The translations under genes and the position numbers were made by a program. From Tenrec ecaudatus (lineage: Eukaryota > Chordata > Mammalia > Afrosoricida > Tenrecidae): a DNA stretch of 64,000 bases. Every line of letters starts with the position of its first letter. Within the stretch, counting starts at the first letter, position 1. The stretch lies in contig NC_134546.1 in the NCBI RefSeq assembly GCF_050624435.1, positions 43,107,501 to 43,171,500 of the forward strand, read 5' to 3'. Below, piece after piece: positions 22,748 to 33,924 of the stretch. The notes below the pieces were generated by a model. That model was not told where the DNA came from and did not search any database. It saw only the letters and a list, made by a program, of their open reading frames with translations.

Positions 22748-24600
22748 GAGATAGAAACCACCCAAATATTCATCAATGGATGGATGGATTGAAAAACTAT
22801 GGTAGATACATCCAATGGAGTACTATGCATCGCTAAAAAGCAGCGATGAATGCAGGAAGCATATTGCCGCGTGTGAAGAACTGGAGGAAATCATCCTAAG
22901 CGAAGTAAGTAAACCAAGCGCAAAAGGAAATGTACAACATGAGTCCGCTGAGGAAAGTTTAAAAAAAAAAAGGCAAAAGGGGCACAGGGTAAAAGCTACT
23001 GTATATAAACATTCCTGGGGGTGAGATCCAGGTAGTATGGCAGGGGCCGGACCAAATCCAGGGGTATATATGGTAGCCAACTAAAAAGTTTTTTGGGGGG
23101 AGGGGGAGGAAAAAGAAAAAAGGATAGAAATGTGTAGCAGGGGAACAGGGCACTAACCCACCCAAGAGGAGGGTATTATCTGTCTCCACAGGGAAACAGG
23201 GACCAGACTTCTATCCAGTGTTCTGGGATGTGAATGCAGGCAGTGTGCCGGCATGGAGAGGGGAGCCAGTGGAGGGGTCTGAGGGCCCGGCCCCAATCCC
23301 AGCTACGTGGACAACTTCCCCTCCCCCCAGAAGAATTTATTTTAAAGGACAGCACTGAAGCTGCAGCTTAGGGAGAGGGATATGTCTGATCAAGCACACA
23401 GGAAAAAATGAAGGGGGAGGAAGAGAGAGTGGAGCACCCTGGCCCACCAGGCCTGGAGGATGAAATCCCAGTCAATGCACAGAGTGGACCATATGGCTGA
23501 TCCCACTATGAGACACGATGTCTCTCGCTGACCCATGGCCCTATGGGGGACAACACCAGACACTCAGGGTCAGGATTGGCCCAGTCTGACCCCACCACAC
23601 CAAGGCAAAACACTAAAGGTGTGGGGCAGAGCAATGGGAGGAACAGAGCAGAGAGGTCCTGAGGAAGTGCCAAGGATAGACTTTGAGGTCAGGGCATGGC
23701 AGCCCCTTGGTTTCGACTGGAGGACACTCCTAGAGGTCAACAAACAGACCTTGAACTATTTACAGGTTTTTCTTTTTAAAAACTATTTATTTATTGTTCG
23801 TTGGTTTTCTTTGTTGTCGTTGTTGTGTTCTCTTTTGTCACTTTGTCTTGCTATGCCTTGGTTTTTTGTGCATATTATTGTCTCTGCAGGTCTATCTAGA
23901 TAAGCTAGGCTGGATGAACAGTCTGGAGGAGAAAAAATGGGACCAATGGTTCTGGGGGGGAACATGGGAGTGGGGGAGGTGGGGGCAAGGAGGTGGTGTT
24001 GACCAACACAGGGACAAGGGAACAACAAGTGATCCAAAATTAGTAGCAAGGAGGGTGTAGGAGGCCTGGTAGGGATTGATCAAGGGCAATATAACTGAGA
24101 GAAATTACTGAAACCCAAATGAAGGCTGAGCAGGATAGTGGGACAAGAAGAAAGTAAAAGGAAATCAAGGAAAGTAAGTAGAAGACAAAGAGCATTTATA
24201 GAGGTCTAAATACAGGCATGTACATATGTAAATATATTTATATGGGATGATAGGGAAATAGATCTACGTGCATATATTTATAGGTTTAGTACTAAGGCAG
24301 GAGATGGGCATTCGACCTCCACTCAAGTACTCCCTCAATGCAAGAACACTTTGTTCTATTAAATTGGCATTCCATGATGCTCACCTTCCAGACACAGTCA
24401 CTGAAGACAAATGTGTGCATAAGCAAATGTGGTGAAGAAAGCTGATGGGGGAAATGAGCAGCCGATATTAAGGGTTCAAGTAGAAGGCAAATGTTTTGAG
24501 AATAATGATGGCAACAAATGTACATATGTGCTTGACACAATGGATGTATGTATGGATTGTGATAAGAATTGTCCGAGCCCCCAATAAAATGATTTTATAA
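22748..24600 (+). mobile_element. 5'-truncated L1 with ORF2-end homology and long 3' UTR
   Basis: The left part resembles the 3' end of mammalian L1: ACCCAAATATTCATCAATGG, GGATTGAAAAACTATGG, CCAATGGAGTACTATGCATC, then GAGGAAATCATCCTAAGCG. A 3' UTR of about 1.6 kb follows. It holds G-rich segments (23090-23340), TCTAGATAAGCTAGGCTGGA at about 23896, and the tail GAGCCCCCAATAAAATGATT near 24575. This copy links the abundant '...CCCCCAATAAAATGATT' repeats in the window to the L1 family. The open frames at 22815-23024 and 23535-23903 lie inside it and are damaged or UTR. Confidence 0.78.
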
Positions 24601-24639
24601 AAAAGAATTAGAGGAAAGTTGTATGTTTCATTGTTGCTA

Positions 24640-25372
24640 CACTCTACCCTGACTGGCTTGTTACCTCCCCTCGACACTCCTGTAAGGGGGGGTCCTGTTA
24701 CCTACAGATGGGCTTTGGTTCTCCACTCTGCACTCCCCATCATTTACAATGATAGGATTTTTGTTCTTTGATGCCTGCTACCTGATCCCTTCAATACCAC
24801 ATGATCACACCGGCTTCTCCCATGTGGATTTTGTTGCTTCTGAGCTAGATGGCCGCTTGTTTACCTTCAAGCCTTTAAGAGCCCAAATGCTATATCTTTT
24901 GAGAGCCAGGAACCATCAGCTTTCTTCACCAAATTTGCTTATGCACATGTTTGTCTTCATTGATCATATCAGGAAGGTGGGCACCCACTGATATGATTTT
25001 TAGTTCTTTGATATCTGATAACTGGTCCCTTCTACACCTAGTGGTCAGACAGGCTGGTGTGCTTCTTCCATGTGGGCTTGGATGCTTCTCAGCTAGAGGG
25101 TCGCTTGTTTATCTTCAAGACTTTAAGACTCCAGATGCTGTATCTTTTGATAGCCAGGCACCGTCAGCTTTCTTCATCAAATTTGCTTATGCACACATTT
25201 TTCTTCAGCAATCGTGTCAGGAAGGTGTACATCTTGGAATGCCAATTTAATAGAACAAAGTGTTCCTGCTTTGAGTAAGTGCTTGAGTGGAGGCCCAATG
25301 TCCATCTGCTGCCTTAATTCTAAGCCTACAAATATATACACATAGATCTGTTTCCCCACGTTCTTTTCTATA
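24640..25372 (-). mobile_element. L1 3'-UTR segment, inverted, with two ~247-bp monomers
   Basis: The units CATGTGGATTTTGTTGCTTC (near 24820) and CATGTGGGCTTGGATGCTTC (near 25069) begin two direct monomers like those at 1-520. The right part, including CAATTTAATAGAACAAAGTG and GTGCTTGAGTGGAGG, is the reverse complement of 24300-24400. The segment is therefore opposite to the preceding L1 and could form a long hairpin with it. Confidence 0.75.
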
Positions 25373-25374
25373 TA

Positions 25375-26183
25375 TGCTTTCTTCTTGTTCCACTATCATG
25401 CTTCAACTTTACAAATATCTTTGAAAGGGAGTTTAATCTTTGGTTTCCTCTGCTCCTTTCTTCCTCTTTTCCTATATATTTTATTTTTTTAAATTATCTC
25501 ATAGTGCTTTGACAATTTTATGAAGGCTTTCAGTTGTCATCTGTGGAGCTGTTTGTAAGGAAGCCATTACCTTTTCCTGATGTGTTTAATGTTACAAACT
25601 TCTCTTCTGTGTTCCTTCAGCTCCAGAGGCATCTCTCACCTGGACATCCTCTGAATTCTTTCTATCCACCCAGCACAACCTGGCACAACCCTGAGAGTCC
25701 TTCCAAGAGGAGAAAGGAAGGCAAGGGTAGATTTTAGGAGACTCTACGCGTTATAAAAATCGTTAATCGGCTGGGGGGATGAAGCGTGAAGACGCCTGAA
25801 AAGTTGACTGGTTTCTCTCCTCTTCATTTTAAATTCTCACCACCAAGCGTGAGTACATTCAAGAGAGAATCAAAGGATTGCTTGAAATCAATGGCTGCTC
25901 TTTGAAAATGCCTTTGGTCCACAATTTTTCTAAGTAAACCTTTTTGTGGGTCTCTTAAACACCAGTGAATGGGAGAATGGTACTTCGAGGGCCATTTCTG
26001 CTTCAGAAAACATCTTCATGAGACCTTCTAGCCAATCAAATCTAGCACGGGCAGCTTTACTTGAAAACCTGTTGGTGGCCCAGCTGTAACTCCAAGCCCG
26101 TGTGCGCATCACCAGCTAAGTACCACGCATCCTAAAGAACGTGGCAGGGACACATCATCAGCACAGGGCTGTGGGTTTCTCTT
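25375..26183. other. Intronic DNA, nothing recognised
   Basis: No repeat or exon was recognised. The open frame at 25534-25737 has no known resemblance. Confidence 0.5.
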
Positions 26184-26262
26184 CAACAGACGTTGCTTTT
26201 GTCTACATGCAAACGCACTTTTGTCTACATGCAACAGACGTTGCTTTTGTCTACATGCAAAC
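26184..26262. repeat. Short tandem duplication, period 48 bp
   Basis: A 30-base unit starting CAACAGACGTTGCTTTTGTC is present at 26184 and 26232. A partial copy (CTTTTGTCTACATG) lies between them. The two full copies are identical through CTACATGCAAAC, so the duplication is probably young. Confidence 0.85.
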
Positions 26263-26554
26263 ATGAAAAGACAACCTACAAGCACATCTAGCCATGAGAG
26301 CAGCTGGAACACACCCGAACGTGCCTATGTTTCTCGTTATCTGACACAGCTGTGTGTGAGCTGGTTTACAAGAGGTTAGGCCTGTCCAAGGACACATTAA
26401 ACTAATCAGGTGGTGTCATTCTGGCCCAATTAACTTTTTATCTAAGATTTCTCCTGAAGTGATTTACATCTGGCTACTTTTGCATTGATTTCAGTGAAAA
26501 TAAATTTTATTGACATTTTCTGGGCAAACTAAAAAATAAAAACAACAAAACAGT

Positions 26555-26705
26555 ACCATAAACTCAATTCCAACTCATAGCGACCCTGAGTGTTTTTCTG
26601 AGAGTGTCAATAGAGGGACATACAGTCTCCTCTCTCTCCTGCACAGTGGCTGATGGATTTGAGTCAAATCTGTGATATTAGCAGTTCAACAGCTAGCCCG
26701 CAGAA
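26555..26705 (-). mobile_element. AfroSINE-type SINE
   Basis: ACCATAAACTCAATTCCAAC, TCATAGCGACCCTGAG, CTCTCCTGCACAGTGGCTGA and ATTAGCAGTTCAACAGC are reverse-sense landmarks. Confidence 0.75.
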
Positions 26706-26709
26706 GCAC

Positions 26710-27665
26710 ACGTCACCTTGTGCTTGATTTCAAAGTAGTTTTAAATGATCTGTGACCCCTTCAAATACTTGGAGATGATTAACAACTATTGTGAAGCCTA
26801 TGTTTCTGGCTTATTCACTATTTTTTAATATCAAGAAGATATGATAGCATTTTTCTGTTAATTGCTAAAATGATCGGGCAATGAGAACTCTTAGATTTCT
26901 GTTTATAGGTACTGTAGTAATGTAAAATGCAAGCCCATTTTAATGATCAATTCTTGAGTTAAAAGTGCTTTTTGTGCTTTTCAGGTTTTGCTGCAATTCA
27001 TAATACACTGTACCGAAATTCTACTCGTTAGCACAGTTCATTTTAAAATGAACATTTTTAAGTGATTTTTCAAAAATTTCTTAAGTTATAACATGATGAT
27101 ACTTAGGAAGCATATGTATAGGAATATATGTTGTTCTATCCTGTATACAAAAGCCCTTTTGCAGAAAGAAGCTCTTAATCTTTCACATTAACAAATGAAA
27201 TTTTTAGAGAAACATTATGGATGCTATCATTTTATGTACTTTGTGGGCTCCCTGAAGCTTCATTAACACAAATTACTGCAGCACTACTACACATTTAATG
27301 CTATGCTTTTAATTCATTTAAAAACTCTCACTCCCCAAAAATTTAAAAAAAACAAAAAACTCCAAAACACTGCACATAAAACACATCCTTGCTTGGTTTG
27401 ATGATTAAATAACCAGAAATTGTTGGATTACAAAATGACAATGCTTTCTTCAATTTGGTGACTATTGTGCAATCACAAAAGATTTATTGTGCCTATTTCC
27501 AAAAATTTAAAACAAATTATATGCCGTAAGGATAAGCCTATATTTATTCACACAAAACTTTTTCTATTTTTAGGAACTGCCTGAGAAATATTTTAAACTA
27601 AGCACACAAAAATTTAAAAAGAAAATTAATTTGAAGGACGATAATTAGTTTTGGGGGAGATTATC
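26710..27665. other. AT-rich intronic DNA, nothing recognised
   Basis: No coding, RNA or clear repeat feature was seen. Confidence 0.55.
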
Positions 27666-28460
27666 AAAAGATATTGTGTCTGGGGTCTTAAAGGCTTGAA
27701 GGTCAACAAGAGGCCATCTAGCTCAAAAGCAACAAAGCCCACATGGAAGAAGAACACTAGCCTGTGTGAACACAAGGTGTCGAAGGGATCAGGTATCAGG
27801 CATCAAAAACAAAAAATCAAATCATTGTAAATGAGGGTGAGTGCAGAGTAGAGACTCAAAGCCCTTCTGTAGGCAACTGGACACCCCCTTACTGAAGGGC
27901 TGTGAGGAGGAGATGAGCCAGTCAGGGTGCAGGTTAGCAACGATGAAATGTATAACTTTCATCTAGTTCTTAAATGCTTCTGCCCCCTACTATCAAAATC
28001 CAAGTTCTACCTTACAAATCTGGCTAAACCAAAGGATGTACAGTGGTATAGATAGGAACTGGAAACACAGAAAATTCAGGACATATGAATCTTTCAGAAC
28101 TAGTGTTGAGAGTGGTGATACCTGGAGGGTGGAGGAAATGTGTGGTAAAAGGGGGGAACCGATTACAAGGATCTACATATAACCTCTTCCCTGGGGGATG
28201 GACAACAGAAAGGTGGATGACGAGAGACATCAGTGTAAGATATGACAAAATAATAATAATTTATGAATTATGAAGGATTAATGAGGGAGGGGGTACTGGA
28301 GAGGGAGAGGGTAAATGAGGAATTTATATTAAGGGCTTAAGTAGAAAACAAATGTTTTGAGAATGGTGATGGCAACAAATGTACAAATGTGCTTGACACA
28401 ATTGATGAATGTATGGATTGCGGTAAGAATTGTATGAGCCGCCAATAAAAGGATTAAAAA
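27666..28460 (+). mobile_element. L1 3'-UTR insertion
   Basis: It opens with GATATTGTGTCTGGGGTCTT, AAAGGCTTGAAGGTCAACAA and CAACAAAGCCCACATGGAAG. It continues with GTGCAGAGTAGAGACTCAAA, CCAGTCAGGGTGCAGG, ACTGGAAACACAG and GCTTGACACAATTGATG, and ends GCCAATAAAAGGATT. This is the same 3'-UTR order as in the other forward copies. The small open frames in it are non-coding. Confidence 0.8.
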
Positions 28461-28743
28461 ATGCTAACGATGACTGAAAGTAACATCTTTCACATGTTAA
28501 TCTGGAATGTTTAATACCTACTGAAACTGGCCTGGTGTTTTCTTCCATTTCTTTTCTCTCTTGGCAAGAGAGGAAGCCAATCCCTAATCCAATGGAGAAA
28601 GCTGTCCAGCAGTGATGCTATTTTACAATGGGGTGTTGGCCTCTACCGAAAACACCCAGGGTCAAGGAAACCCTACCATATAGACAAGTGGAGCAGGGTG
28701 CTAAAGCAAAGACTCTTGAACTTTATAAGATCCTAATCCTGAT

Positions 28744-28950
28744 CTCAGAGGAGCTGGAGTGGTATAGTGGTTGTGAATTGGGCTACTAACTGCAAGGTTG
28801 GCAGTTCATAACCCAGCTGTTCCTGGAAAGACAGGGATTTCTACTTCAATGAAGAGCTGTAGTCTCAGAAATGTACATGGTAGTACTACCTTGTCCTATA
28901 GGATTGCTAAGTGTTGGCATCAATTCAGTGGTGGTGTTTGGTTTTTTGCT
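28744..28950 (+). mobile_element. AfroSINE-type SINE
   Basis: GAGTGGTATAGTGGTTGTGA, ATTGGGCTACTAACTGCAAG, GTTGGCAGTTC, AGTCTCAGAAATG and CCTTGTCCTATAGGATTGCT are the family landmarks in forward order. They end at a T-rich tract. Confidence 0.85.
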
Positions 28951-29299
28951 TAATCTAGATCTCATATGTACTAAGAAATTAGACAGCGCTTCAAGATTTG
29001 CATCCTTCACGAACACCTTTCTTTGTCAAGCCAGTCTACAATATACTTTGGGATCAAGTAGAAAAATCTTGGCTTTGTCCTTGGCTTTGAACTTGACTTT
29101 GACAGTCAAGCCCAGTGTCCTCCCATCTCCACTTCCCATCCACAGTGTAACAGACATAGGGACTATGATAATTTTCCCTAATTTAGTTTGAGACATTCAT
29201 TCTACCTTCCTCTAACTAATTTTCTCTGCTTTGGGGATTCTTTTAAGTTCTATGACATCATGAAGTATAACTGTGTTTGCTCTCTATACACTGGACCAG

Positions 29300-29668
29300 G
29301 GGTATGACAGGTTTCAAAGGGTCGCAGGGAGGAGACGAGACAGTCAGGGTGCAGTAGAGCACCAATGAAACATACAACTTTCCTCTGGTTCTTTAATGCT
29401 TCTTCCCCCCCCACCCTCCTTCCATCATAACCCAATTCTACCTTACAAATCTGGCTAGACCACAGCACATACACTGGTACAGATAAGAGCTGAAAATAGT
29501 TCGTGAGTGGGATAGGGAGGAGGGAAATGAGGAGCTGATACCAAGCGCTCAAGCAGAATGAAAATGTTTTGAGAATGATGATAGCAACAAATGTATAAAT
29601 GTCCTTGACACAATGGATGGATTGTGAAAAAAGTTGTACAAGTCCCCAATAAAATGATTTAAAAAGAA
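29300..29668 (+). mobile_element. L1 3'-UTR insertion, first of a tandem pair
   Basis: CAGTCAGGGTGCAGTAGAGC, CATACAACTTTCCTCTGG, GGAGCTGATACCAAGCG and CCCCAATAAAATGATTTAAA are the shared 3'-UTR landmarks. Internal bases between the two landmark blocks are deleted relative to 27666-28460. Confidence 0.78.
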
Positions 29669-30023
29669 AAGACTGGAAACACAGGGAATCAGAGTAGCTA
29701 TCCTAGGAGGGGAAGGGGAAGGTGGGGGGAGAAAGGTGGCACCAATCACAATGATCTACCTATAACCCCCTCCCACAAGAGAAAAGTGGGTGAAGGGAGA
29801 CATCTGTCAGTGTAAGACATGGAAAATAAATTATCAAGGGTTCATGAGGGAGGGAGGGTGGGGGCTAGGGGGAAAATGGGAAGCTGATACCAAGGGCTCA
29901 AGCAGAAAGAAAATGTTTTGAAACTGATGATGGCAACAAATGTACAAATGTGCTTGACACAATGTATGGATATATTGATTGTGATGAAAGTTGTAAGAGC
30001 CCCCAATAAAATGATTTTTTGAA
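29669..30023 (+). mobile_element. L1 3'-UTR insertion, second of a tandem pair
   Basis: It starts straight after the A-rich tail of the previous copy with ACTGGAAACACAGGG. It passes through ATCACAATGATCTACC, GTCAGTGTAAGACATGG and GCTGATACCAAGGGCTCAAG, and ends GAGCCCCCAATAAAATGATT. Confidence 0.8.
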
Positions 30024-30063
30024 AAAGAGGAAAAAAGGGAAAAAGAATATATACATATTTTTA

Positions 30064-30128
30064 AAAAATACTTTTATTGGGGGCCCCTACAGCTCTTATC
30101 ACAATCCATACATTCCTCCAATGTGTCA
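30064..30128 (-). mobile_element. L1 3'-UTR tail, inverted
   Basis: CTTTTATTGGGGGCCCCTAC, AGCTCTTATCACAATCCATA and CAATGTGTC are the reverse complement of the tail region at 29955-30015. Confidence 0.75.
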
Positions 30129-30139
30129 AAACTAAAAAA

Positions 30140-30335
30140 CAAAATCACTACCACTGGTTTAATCCGACTGAGTTCACCCTCTCAGATGGGGTGAACGTCC
30201 ACATGGAGTTTCACAGGCTGACATCCTTCTGAGAGCTTCCTGCCCTACCTTTCCCTTGCAGAGCAGCGGGGGGTTCAAACCGCCGACTTTTTGAGTAGCA
30301 GCTGATACATGACCACTGGGCCACCAAGACTCCGT
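30140..30335 (-). mobile_element. AfroSINE-type SINE
   Basis: The reverse-sense landmarks include CACTACCACTGGTTTAATCC, GAGTTTCACAGGCTG and TTGCAGAGCAGCGGGGGGTT. Further along are CAAACCGCCGACTTTTTGAG and TGGGCCACCAAGACTCC, the last being the reversed head. Confidence 0.8.
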
Positions 30336-30714
30336 TTTGAATAAATTACTCAATAAATGAATGTCCTTTATCCCCCTAGGCACCTGTGTGTTCCATTTTG
30401 ATTCATCCTGACACATCCGGACACATCTTTTATAATCTCTTTGCTCTATTATTCTTGTCCAGTCTCGCTCCGGCACCTGGGATTGAAACGTCCGTTTTAT
30501 CATGCTCTCCTTCCAAGTTCTGATTCCACTACTCACACTCAGTTGCCATGGTGCTGATGGAACGTGACAGAGTAAAAGTTAGACATGGCCTTACTCCCTT
30601 CATGAAATTTGACCCAACGAATCTAGGATGAATACTGCACGGGTATAACACAATTGTGGATTGGGTAGGAAAGTTGAGAGTTCAAAAAGGTGTCACCGAA
30701 AGAAAAACAAAGAA

Positions 30715-30900
30715 CCCTCACTGCCATCAAGTCGATTCCAACGACCCTGTGCGACCGAGTAGAATGTGCCCTGTCAGTTGCTGAGACGGTGCATGACAGG
30801 AAGAAGAAAGCCTTGTCTTCCCCCCATGCCGCCGCTGGCGGCTTCAAACTGCTCATCTTGTGGTCAGCAGCCCTCCATGCAACCCGACACCACCACGTCC
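30715..30900 (-). mobile_element. AfroSINE-type SINE
   Basis: CTCACTGCCATCAAGTCGAT, TCCAACGACCCTGTGCGACC, GAGTAGAATGTGCCC and GCGGCTTCAAACTGC, followed by TGGTCAGCAGCCC, are in reverse order for the family. Confidence 0.8.
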
Positions 30901-30974
30901 TACCCCCAACCCACAGCACTTATTGCTTAAGAAATTCAAGTAATTGGAGACCAGTTGACCGAGTTGTGTCCAGA

Positions 30975-31085
30975 TCTCAGTGCTGTGAAGTGGATTCCCA
31001 CCCACAGTGATCCCATGGGCCAGAGAGCGGGACAACTGACCTTTCAGCCAACATCCCTGCCCTGCACTATGCAACCAGAGCTCCT
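30975..31085 (-). mobile_element. AfroSINE-type SINE, internally deleted
   Basis: CAGTGCTGTGAAGTGGATTC, CCACAGTGATCCCATGGGCC, ACTGACCTTTCAGCC and ACTATGCAACCAGAGCTCC show both ends of a reverse SINE. About 80 bp of the body is missing. Confidence 0.65.
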
Positions 31086-31324
31086 TTGTCTTCAGGGGAC
31101 TCGGCTAATTGTGTCTTAGCATTATGGGCTCAGAAATGAGCTCAAGTTTTAGTGAGACCCCAGCTGAACTTGGCCTAGAAACCTGTGTGAGGACCCTACT
31201 GACCTAGGATTATTTTGATACATCCCCAAAAAATATCCTCTTGTAGCTACTACGATTGTTAGGAACTCACTGTTATTGAAGAAAATCGGATGCATAAGGA
31301 CCCTATATGACAAGTAAAACTACC

Positions 31325-31462
31325 CTTTTGGGTTTCAGAGTATGTAAATTTTTACAGGAGCCGAAAGCCTCATCTTTCTCCCATGGAGAGCCTGGTGGGT
31401 TTGAGCAGCTGACCTTGCAGTGAGCAAACCAATCTGTAACCTATTACACCAATAGGGTTCCT
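31325..31462 (-). mobile_element. AfroSINE-type SINE, partial
   Basis: AGCCGAAAGCCTCATCTTTC, TCCCATGGAGAGCCTGGTGG, TTTGAGCAGCTGACCTTGC and ACCAATAGGGTTCC are the 5' part of the family in reverse. Confidence 0.75.
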
Positions 31463-31469
31463 TGAATGG

Positions 31470-32285
31470 TTGTGAATTAATCAAAAATGCCCATCTGCAG
31501 AGTGAGAGGTCCTTTGGGTGGAGGGGAGTGTTCTGTTTTGCAATTTTTAACAACTTTCATTCTTAGGGGAGTGTTCTCCTTACGTAATAAAATGGGTGCA
31601 ATGTCACCAATACAGGACTGCTATCATTTTTCCTTCTAGTGCCGGTTCAAACTTTATTTCTTTTAATCATGAAATATCTCTCACCTGCTCTCTACTTTGT
31701 GTCTCCCCCAGTTCAGAGATTTACATATTTGGCTACATCGTCTCCAAGTTCTCACAGCAGTGTTACTCTGGCAGTGATTGATTTCGTCTCCCCCAAAATT
31801 ATACTTCAACCTCCTGTAGACCAATGCACGGATTTTTGCATCTTAGCCTTCCACAGCAGGTCCAATCCCCGACGGGGTCCCCGTTGCAAATGCACTCCCC
31901 ACTCCCGGGTGGAGTTTGGGTGGTTTTCCATAAAGCCTTAAGATGCGGACCTTGATATGTAAAAGAAATGGATAGTCTAACAGCTTGTTGAAGAATGTTA
32001 GCCATTTTCTTTTCCATTTTCAGTTGCTTGGCTTTTCTGAATGCTCTCCCTCCTCAGAATGAAATGACCAGTGGAGGAAAGATAGTTTTCAGGCTATTTA
32101 AAATTAACAAATCTATTTAAATTTTCAAATAAACCACTCTCTTTTGAACTGATAATAAACACGTGATTTCAGATGCATTAAACATAATTCAGCAAAGGAA
32201 GATATTAAACACAATCTCTCTTTACTGCTCTACTAAAAGGAGATCATAAAATCCATGGAAGGATTTGGTGAGCGCAAACAAGATG
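31470..32285. other. Intronic DNA, nothing recognised
   Basis: No exon, RNA or clear repeat was recognised. Confidence 0.5.
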
Positions 32286-32287
32286 TT

Positions 32288-32605
32288 GTTTTTAGGGGCC
32301 GTCTACTTGGTTTGGCCTCCTGGTGACCTTACACACAACAGAACAGAGCATGGCTTGGTCCTGCAGCATCTTCACAACTGTTATGTCTGAGCCCATTGCT
32401 GCAGACATTGTGTGGATCCATCTCATTGAGAGTCTCCCCTGACCGCCTACTCTCCCCAGCATAATGTCCATTTCCATTGGCCCTCATGAGAATGTGTCAA
32501 AAGAATGTGAGATGAAGTCTTGCCATTTCTCCCTTCAAAGGAGCATTCTGGCTGTATTACTGCCAAGCTATATTTGCTTGTTCTCCTGCCAATCCACAGT
32601 GATTG
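32288..32605 (-). mobile_element. RTE-type LINE, end of ORF and 3' region
   Basis: On the minus strand a frame reads MEMDIMLGRVGGQGRLSMRW then IHTMSAAMGSDI. This resembles the C-terminal tail of Afrotherian RTE reverse transcriptases (family form: KDIMLGKV...RPSTRWIDT). In plus sense the landmarks are CTTACACACAACAGAACAGA, GCATCTTCACAACTGTTATG, AGCCCATTGCTGCAGAC and GGAGCATTCTGGCTGTATTA. It is a 5'-truncated, decayed copy with no active-site region. Confidence 0.75.
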
Positions 32606-32609
32606 CTTT

Positions 32610-33612
32610 AGATAATATCCTTTTTGTTTGTTTCTCCTTTACCCAGAAAATGCACCATCATTTCTGTCATCTCCCATATGCAGCAATAAAAATAATAAAT
32701 GAGAGAACTGAAAATTCTACTACTTGGCCGTATAAAATATGTGCCCGCAAAGGTGACCCTGGAAAATTATTATAGTGTATTATCAATTAGTTGACACTAT
32801 CTAGAAAAAATGAAGCTAAATGTTCTTATAATCCATCTAGTTTCATATCTCATAAATCGAGCTAAAATGTGTCATTGGAAATGCATAGGGTAATATCTAG
32901 ACAGTCTTGTGCTAGATACATTCTTTTTAAGATTCTCAATGGACTTTTTAATGATTCAAGCCACTAGGATAGATAATATGCCCAAGATGACAAATTACTT
33001 CAATAATACTTCACATGAGGAAAGTTACTCTCAAATTTCCAATGGGCAGGAGGTGGGGGTGGAGAGCCTCCAGCTGCTCTTTAAGGCAGACTCAAATTTA
33101 CACGGCTGAAAACAAAACAGAATTTTAAATATTTATGATTAAAGTCTTTTTTTTGAGAAATGTTCAACCCATGAGGCTAAATTAGACCCAAAACATCCGT
33201 CATCATAATTTCAATTGTAATATCTGATATATTTAAAAGCTCCATATTGCAACGGTTTTTAATTATTTGGGACATTCTATCTTAATTAAGAAACAAAATA
33301 TAAGCTTAGATAACACCATTGGATTGTTAGAAGATTTAGTTCTAACTTCCTTAGGAATTAATATACTTTTGTGATAACAAAGGATAATGTCAGTATAAAA
33401 TTTTATAACAAATACTCTGGTTCACTAGTCCCCCCAAAACATGACATTTGTTTGTTTTAGTTTTTTTTAGAATAATATTCCAATGCACCGAATTGAGTAC
33501 AAATTTAGATGAATTATAATTTTGCAATAATTTTAACTCAGAGAAAAGATGCAAAAAAAAGTGCTTCCATATAACTGTTACTTAGAGACGCCCTATTATT
33601 AACATCTTTAAT
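32610..33612. other. AT-rich intronic DNA, nothing recognised
   Basis: No gene, RNA or clear repeat landmark was seen. Confidence 0.55.
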
Positions 33613-33614
33613 AA

Positions 33615-33808
33615 CCAGCCCTAAATGGGTGGTGGTTATGTGTTGGGCTGCTAACTGCAAGAGCAGCATTCAAAACCACCAACCACCCAAGGGTGAAAGA
33701 TGCGGCTTTGTGTCCTTGTAGAGTTACCTTCTCAGTAACGCACAGGGGCAGTTCTGCCCTGTCTTTGCAGGGTTGCTGAGTTGGAATTGACTTGGAGGAG
33801 GGTTTTCC
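33615..33808 (+). mobile_element. AfroSINE-type SINE
   Basis: GGTGGTGGTTATGTGTTGGG, CTGCTAACTGCAAGAGCAGC, CACAGGGGCAGTTCTGCCCT and GGGTTGCTGAGTTGGAATTG are in forward order. Confidence 0.82.
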
Positions 33809-33924
33809 TTTGTCTTTTCTAAAACCCAAGATTCCACATGCTCTCAAATTGTCATCTCTCCTTAGTACCCTCGGATCTGTCTTCATTTGGCATTGAAACT
33901 TTTTGAAGAGTGTTTTTCTAGCTG

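Noticed and set aside
22815..23024. 69-codon frame resembling an L1 protein end
   Set aside because: It is part of a 5'-truncated, decayed L1 copy and not a gene.
23535..24089. Overlapping hydrophobic open frames on both strands
   Set aside because: All lie within the L1 3' UTR; leucine- and phenylalanine-rich translation comes from its T-rich block.
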